From Plasmodium relictum (Eukaryota; Apicomplexa; Aconoidasida; Haemosporida; Plasmodiidae): a stretch of 64,000 nucleotides of DNA. This document shows, piece by piece, positions 61,020-64,000 of this stretch (position 1 is its first letter; each line of letters opens with the position of its first letter). The stretch is taken from assembly GCF_900005765.1 (NCBI RefSeq), contig NC_041690.1, positions 496,001 through 560,000 on the forward strand, given 5' to 3'. Made by a program: the position numbers and the translations under genes. The notes below the pieces were generated by a model. That model saw nothing but the letters and a program-made list of their open reading frames with translations. It did no database searches and was not told the origin of the DNA.

Positions 61020-62998
61020 GTAATAATAATAATAACGATGATAATAATAATAATAATGATAATAATGATAATAATAATAGTAATAATAATAATAACGATG
61101 ATAATAATAATAATAATGATAATAATAATAGTAATAATAATAGTAATAATAATAATAGTAATAATAATGATAATAATAGTAATAATAGTAATAATAATAA
61201 TAATAATAGTAATAATAATAATAATAATAATAGTAATAATAATAGTAACTATGATAATAATAATAATAATAATAATAATAGTAATAATGATGTTGTTAAT
61301 AGTAGAAACAACAATGATCCTAGTAATAACAGTGATATTAATCATAATAATAATAATGATTATAATAATGGAAATAATAATAATTATAATAACAACTATA
61401 ATAATAATTTTAATAACTACGAAAGCCATGTAACTATGAATGAGAGAAACAATATAAACAAGGATTTAATATACAATAGAAATAAAAATATATTAAATAA
61501 TTGTATTAGTGAAAATGAATTAAATACTGACTTAAACGAAAACGTTATAAAAAATAACATAAACAAAGACACTAATGGATCAGGAGAAACAAACAAAAAT
61601 TTACATAAAAATAATGAAGTTATAAGTAATTCCAATAATAACAGCAAAAACATAAATATGCTGATGGATACAAATATAAATGACTTTTTCGATATGAACA
61701 AAAAAAATGAAAACATTAATTATAACAATAATGTAAATAGAAATGAAAACAACAAGAATAATTTTAATTTTCAGGAAAATAATTTATATAATTATCCCAT
61801 TAAAAGTTTTGACAATGGTTTAGGAAACAATAAATTTTTAGAAGATAATATAGTAAGAAAAGAATTAATGAATGAGAATAAATTGAGATGTGATATGGGT
61901 AATTTTGATAATAATAAAAATTCACAAAATGCTAATATCTCGAATATAAACATATCAAATATTAATTTAATAAATAATAATAATATAAGAGAATTTGATA
62001 AGAATACTGATAGTATAAAAACAAATGCAATTAATTCATATAATAATATTGATCTAAATGTAAATAATAATGATTCATTAAAAAATTTCAATTATACAAT
62101 TCCTTTTTTATATATGAATAATTTAAATAATGTTATGGAATATACAAATAACAACAGTATCAATAATAATAATATGACTTTATTACCTCCTTACGCAAAT
62201 AAAAACCAAATTAATAATATGTTTTATTTAAATAATCCGGAATGTGTCAACAAATATAATATAAATATGATGAATAATATGATAAAACATTCCAATATAT
62301 GCTATGAAAATTTTAAATTAAACGAAAAAAATTGTAATATAATAAATAATTACAATTGTTTTAATATAAATGGATTAATGCCATATAATAACATAAACAA
62401 TGATATAAAAAGATATATGAGCCCAGGAAAAAAAAATAACATAAATATATATAATTATAGAATAAATGAGAAAGATAATACAGAAGTAACTAATGAATTA
62501 ATTGATTTGAATCCTAATAACATAATAGACCAATTTAATTATTTAAATAATTATACAAACAATAATTATACAAATGGATGTAATTTCATAAATTTTGATA
62601 ACGTTAGAAATAATATGAATATGAATATGTATATGAATATAAATGATTATGGCAAAACCTTTAGTGAAGTAGATCCTAATTCCAATATGCCAATGAAGAA
62701 TTATAAAAAAAAAGATAAGATAAAAAAAGAAAAAAAAAATTCTAATGCAAACAAAGAATCTTGCACCTTAAGCACAAGTAAAAAAAAAAGATTTGGGAAT
62801 AATGGTCCACCAAGTGCTGAAAAATTAAATGAGTTACTTCACGAGCAAAATTTATCAGTACCACAGATAGCTGCCATTTATGGCGTTCATAGAACAACAG
62901 TAGCAAGGTGGTGCCATAATAGAAAAATTATTCAAAAATCTAACCATTACCAAGGAAGAAGAAGAGCTTCTACTAAAATAAATAATAATTATATTTAA
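55982..62998 (+). CDS. HDP1: Homeodomain-like DNA-binding protein HDP1
   Basis: Single exon, 2338 aa. The C-terminal helix-turn-helix (about 2276-2318) reads PPSAEKLNELLHEQNLSVPQ, followed by a turn and recognition helix with VHRTTVARWCHNRK. A basic tail, GRRRASTK, ends the protein. Position next to RPN2 and AP2-SP and this C-terminal domain match P. falciparum HDP1 (PF3D7_1466200, over 3000 aa, from memory), a nuclear chromatin-associated protein required for early gametocyte development. Most of the protein is Asn/Lys-rich low complexity, including a long poly-Asn tract. Two islands of normal composition stand out: residues about 640-830 (LKHLIIFRENAEKYIQSY, then FNIMSSYLPYVHYYDQDIYE) and about 905-1020 (DYRIPYSQKYIFKYLNLLIE, then HLIQPTLSWNANNHLHRKR). 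The next gene downstream lies outside the window. Confidence 0.88.
60880..61420 (+). repeat. Poly-asparagine (AAT)n tract inside HDP1
   Basis: About 180 codons of almost pure AAT, interrupted by GAT (Asp) and AGT (Ser). The same DNA read in other frames or on the other strand gives long Ile/Met/Val ORFs that are artefacts. Expected to vary in length between strains. Confidence 0.95.
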
Positions 62999-64000
62999 AA
63001 AAAATTTTATGCATACTTCACTATCAACATAAAATAATTTCAATATTTATTTATATATCATATTATGATATAAATTAAAATATATATATATATCTCAATA
63101 TTTACTTTATATCACACATTTCCATCATATAAATGTAAAAAAAAAACAAAAAAAAAAATATACATCTACTTTTTATATTAATTTATAAACTATATGAGCT
63201 TAAAAAATAAAATTATTATTTCAATATTCATTTTTATATTACACATTAAAATAAATTTAAAATCAAATACAGAAGTATTTATACTTTTTGCACATAAATA
63301 ATTAGATAATAATTTTTTATTTATTTTTTTTTTCTTTTTTACATCAATTTCTAATAGTTCTACTATTTAAAAGAATTATACCCTGCAGGTAACTATGAAT
63401 TAAATTATAAAAAGAAATCATATAATTAATTTAAGAAGTATAAGCAATGAGGAAAAACCTTAGTTTTACATATAAAATGAACAGTTTAATCTTTATAGGA
63501 ACATATTAATATTAAATGAGAATACAAATTTTGTAATAATAATTCTTAAGTAAATATACTTTATATTCACAATAATAAAGGAAATATATGATTATTGAAT
63601 AATAAAAACTATTAAATTCACTTAATTATAATTCAAAATAAAAAAAAAAATAAAAAGTTTTCTTATTCACATGATAAGATATAAAAATACAAGCAATTCA
63701 AATATTCATATTTCTCTATACAAAAAAAAAAAAAAAATGATTTTTTAATCTTAATTTTTTATTGTATATATATATAATTGTTTTTTTGATTCCATATTTA
63801 ACTTTTTATTATTTCAAGTTATTCTATTTGTAATTTTAGAATTTTTTACATTTTTTTAATAATAGTTTTAAAGTTTTATTGTATTTTTTTAAGTGATAAA
63901 ACAAAAAAAAAAAAAAAAAAACGGATTTAACAAGATATTCATATAAAAAGATATTTACAAAAATACACAACAAAAAAAAAGGAAAAAATTAAAATATTGC
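62999..64000. other. Right-edge intergenic region
   Basis: 1 kb downstream of HDP1. AT-rich, with T- and A-tracts. A small GC-richer spot, CCCTGCAGGTAAC, at 63381-63393 contains a good splice-donor-like string and could belong to a 5' UTR exon of a gene further right. No coding region is supportable. Confidence 0.5.

Noticed and set aside
60851..61433. Long Ile/Met/Val ORFs on both strands over the AAT tract
   Set aside because: Frame-shifted readings of (AAT)n; the real frame is poly-Asn in HDP1.
1..64000. Retrotransposon, telomere-repeat or subtelomeric gene-family sequence
   Set aside because: No reverse transcriptase, integrase, LTR, GGGTT(T/C)A arrays or variant-antigen-like genes; all recognised genes are core chromosomal genes.

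Overview
The window is nuclear DNA of a malaria parasite (Plasmodium). It is extremely AT-rich; by eye, intergenic DNA is about 10-15% G+C and coding DNA about 20-25%. It has lysine/asparagine-rich insertions, long AAT (Asn) runs and short AT-rich GT-AG introns. It encodes apicoplast-targeted proteins (DXR, ribosomal protein L22), an ApiAP2 factor and a homeodomain-like regulator. From memory, the gene order matches the P. falciparum chromosome 14 block containing DXR (PF14_0641), AP2-SP/AP2-EXP (PF14_0633), RPN2 and HDP1 (PF3D7_1466200). The proteins differ visibly from P. falciparum and the base composition is more extreme. This suggests a related species, perhaps an avian-malaria lineage; that species guess is inference.

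Layout. 1-5.5 kb: first exon of a gene leaving the left edge, then a lysine-rich gene that is probably one two-exon gene with a frameshifted tail. 5.5-16.4 kb: KIN17, apicoplast L22, DXR, a WRAP53/TCAB1-like WD protein and 3-methyladenine DNA glycosylase. 17-31.6 kb, all on the minus strand: a NIPA-type transporter, a giant coiled-coil protein, NOC3, and a six-exon NIP7. 32.9-35.2 kb: an enkurin-like axonemal protein and a small six-exon gene containing a 14-nt micro-exon. 35.2-43.8 kb: a gene-poor 8.6-kb stretch with a GC-enriched, hairpin-rich segment (candidate structured RNA, about 37.2-37.7 kb) and TGCATGCA-type sites upstream of AP2-SP. 43.8-63 kb: AP2-SP, proteasome subunit RPN2 and HDP1.

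Themes. Ribosome biogenesis (NOC3, NIP7), DNA repair (KIN17, glycosylase), apicoplast function (L22, DXR) and two stage-specific regulators (AP2-SP for sporozoites, HDP1 for gametocytes) share the block. There are no operons: every gene has its own promoter region. I found no tRNA, rRNA, transposon or CRISPR array. Exon models were built by hand from GT/AG signals, phase and protein similarity. RNA-seq would be the decisive test. Two small genes, NIP7 and the micro-exon gene, have no exon long enough to stand out as an ORF.
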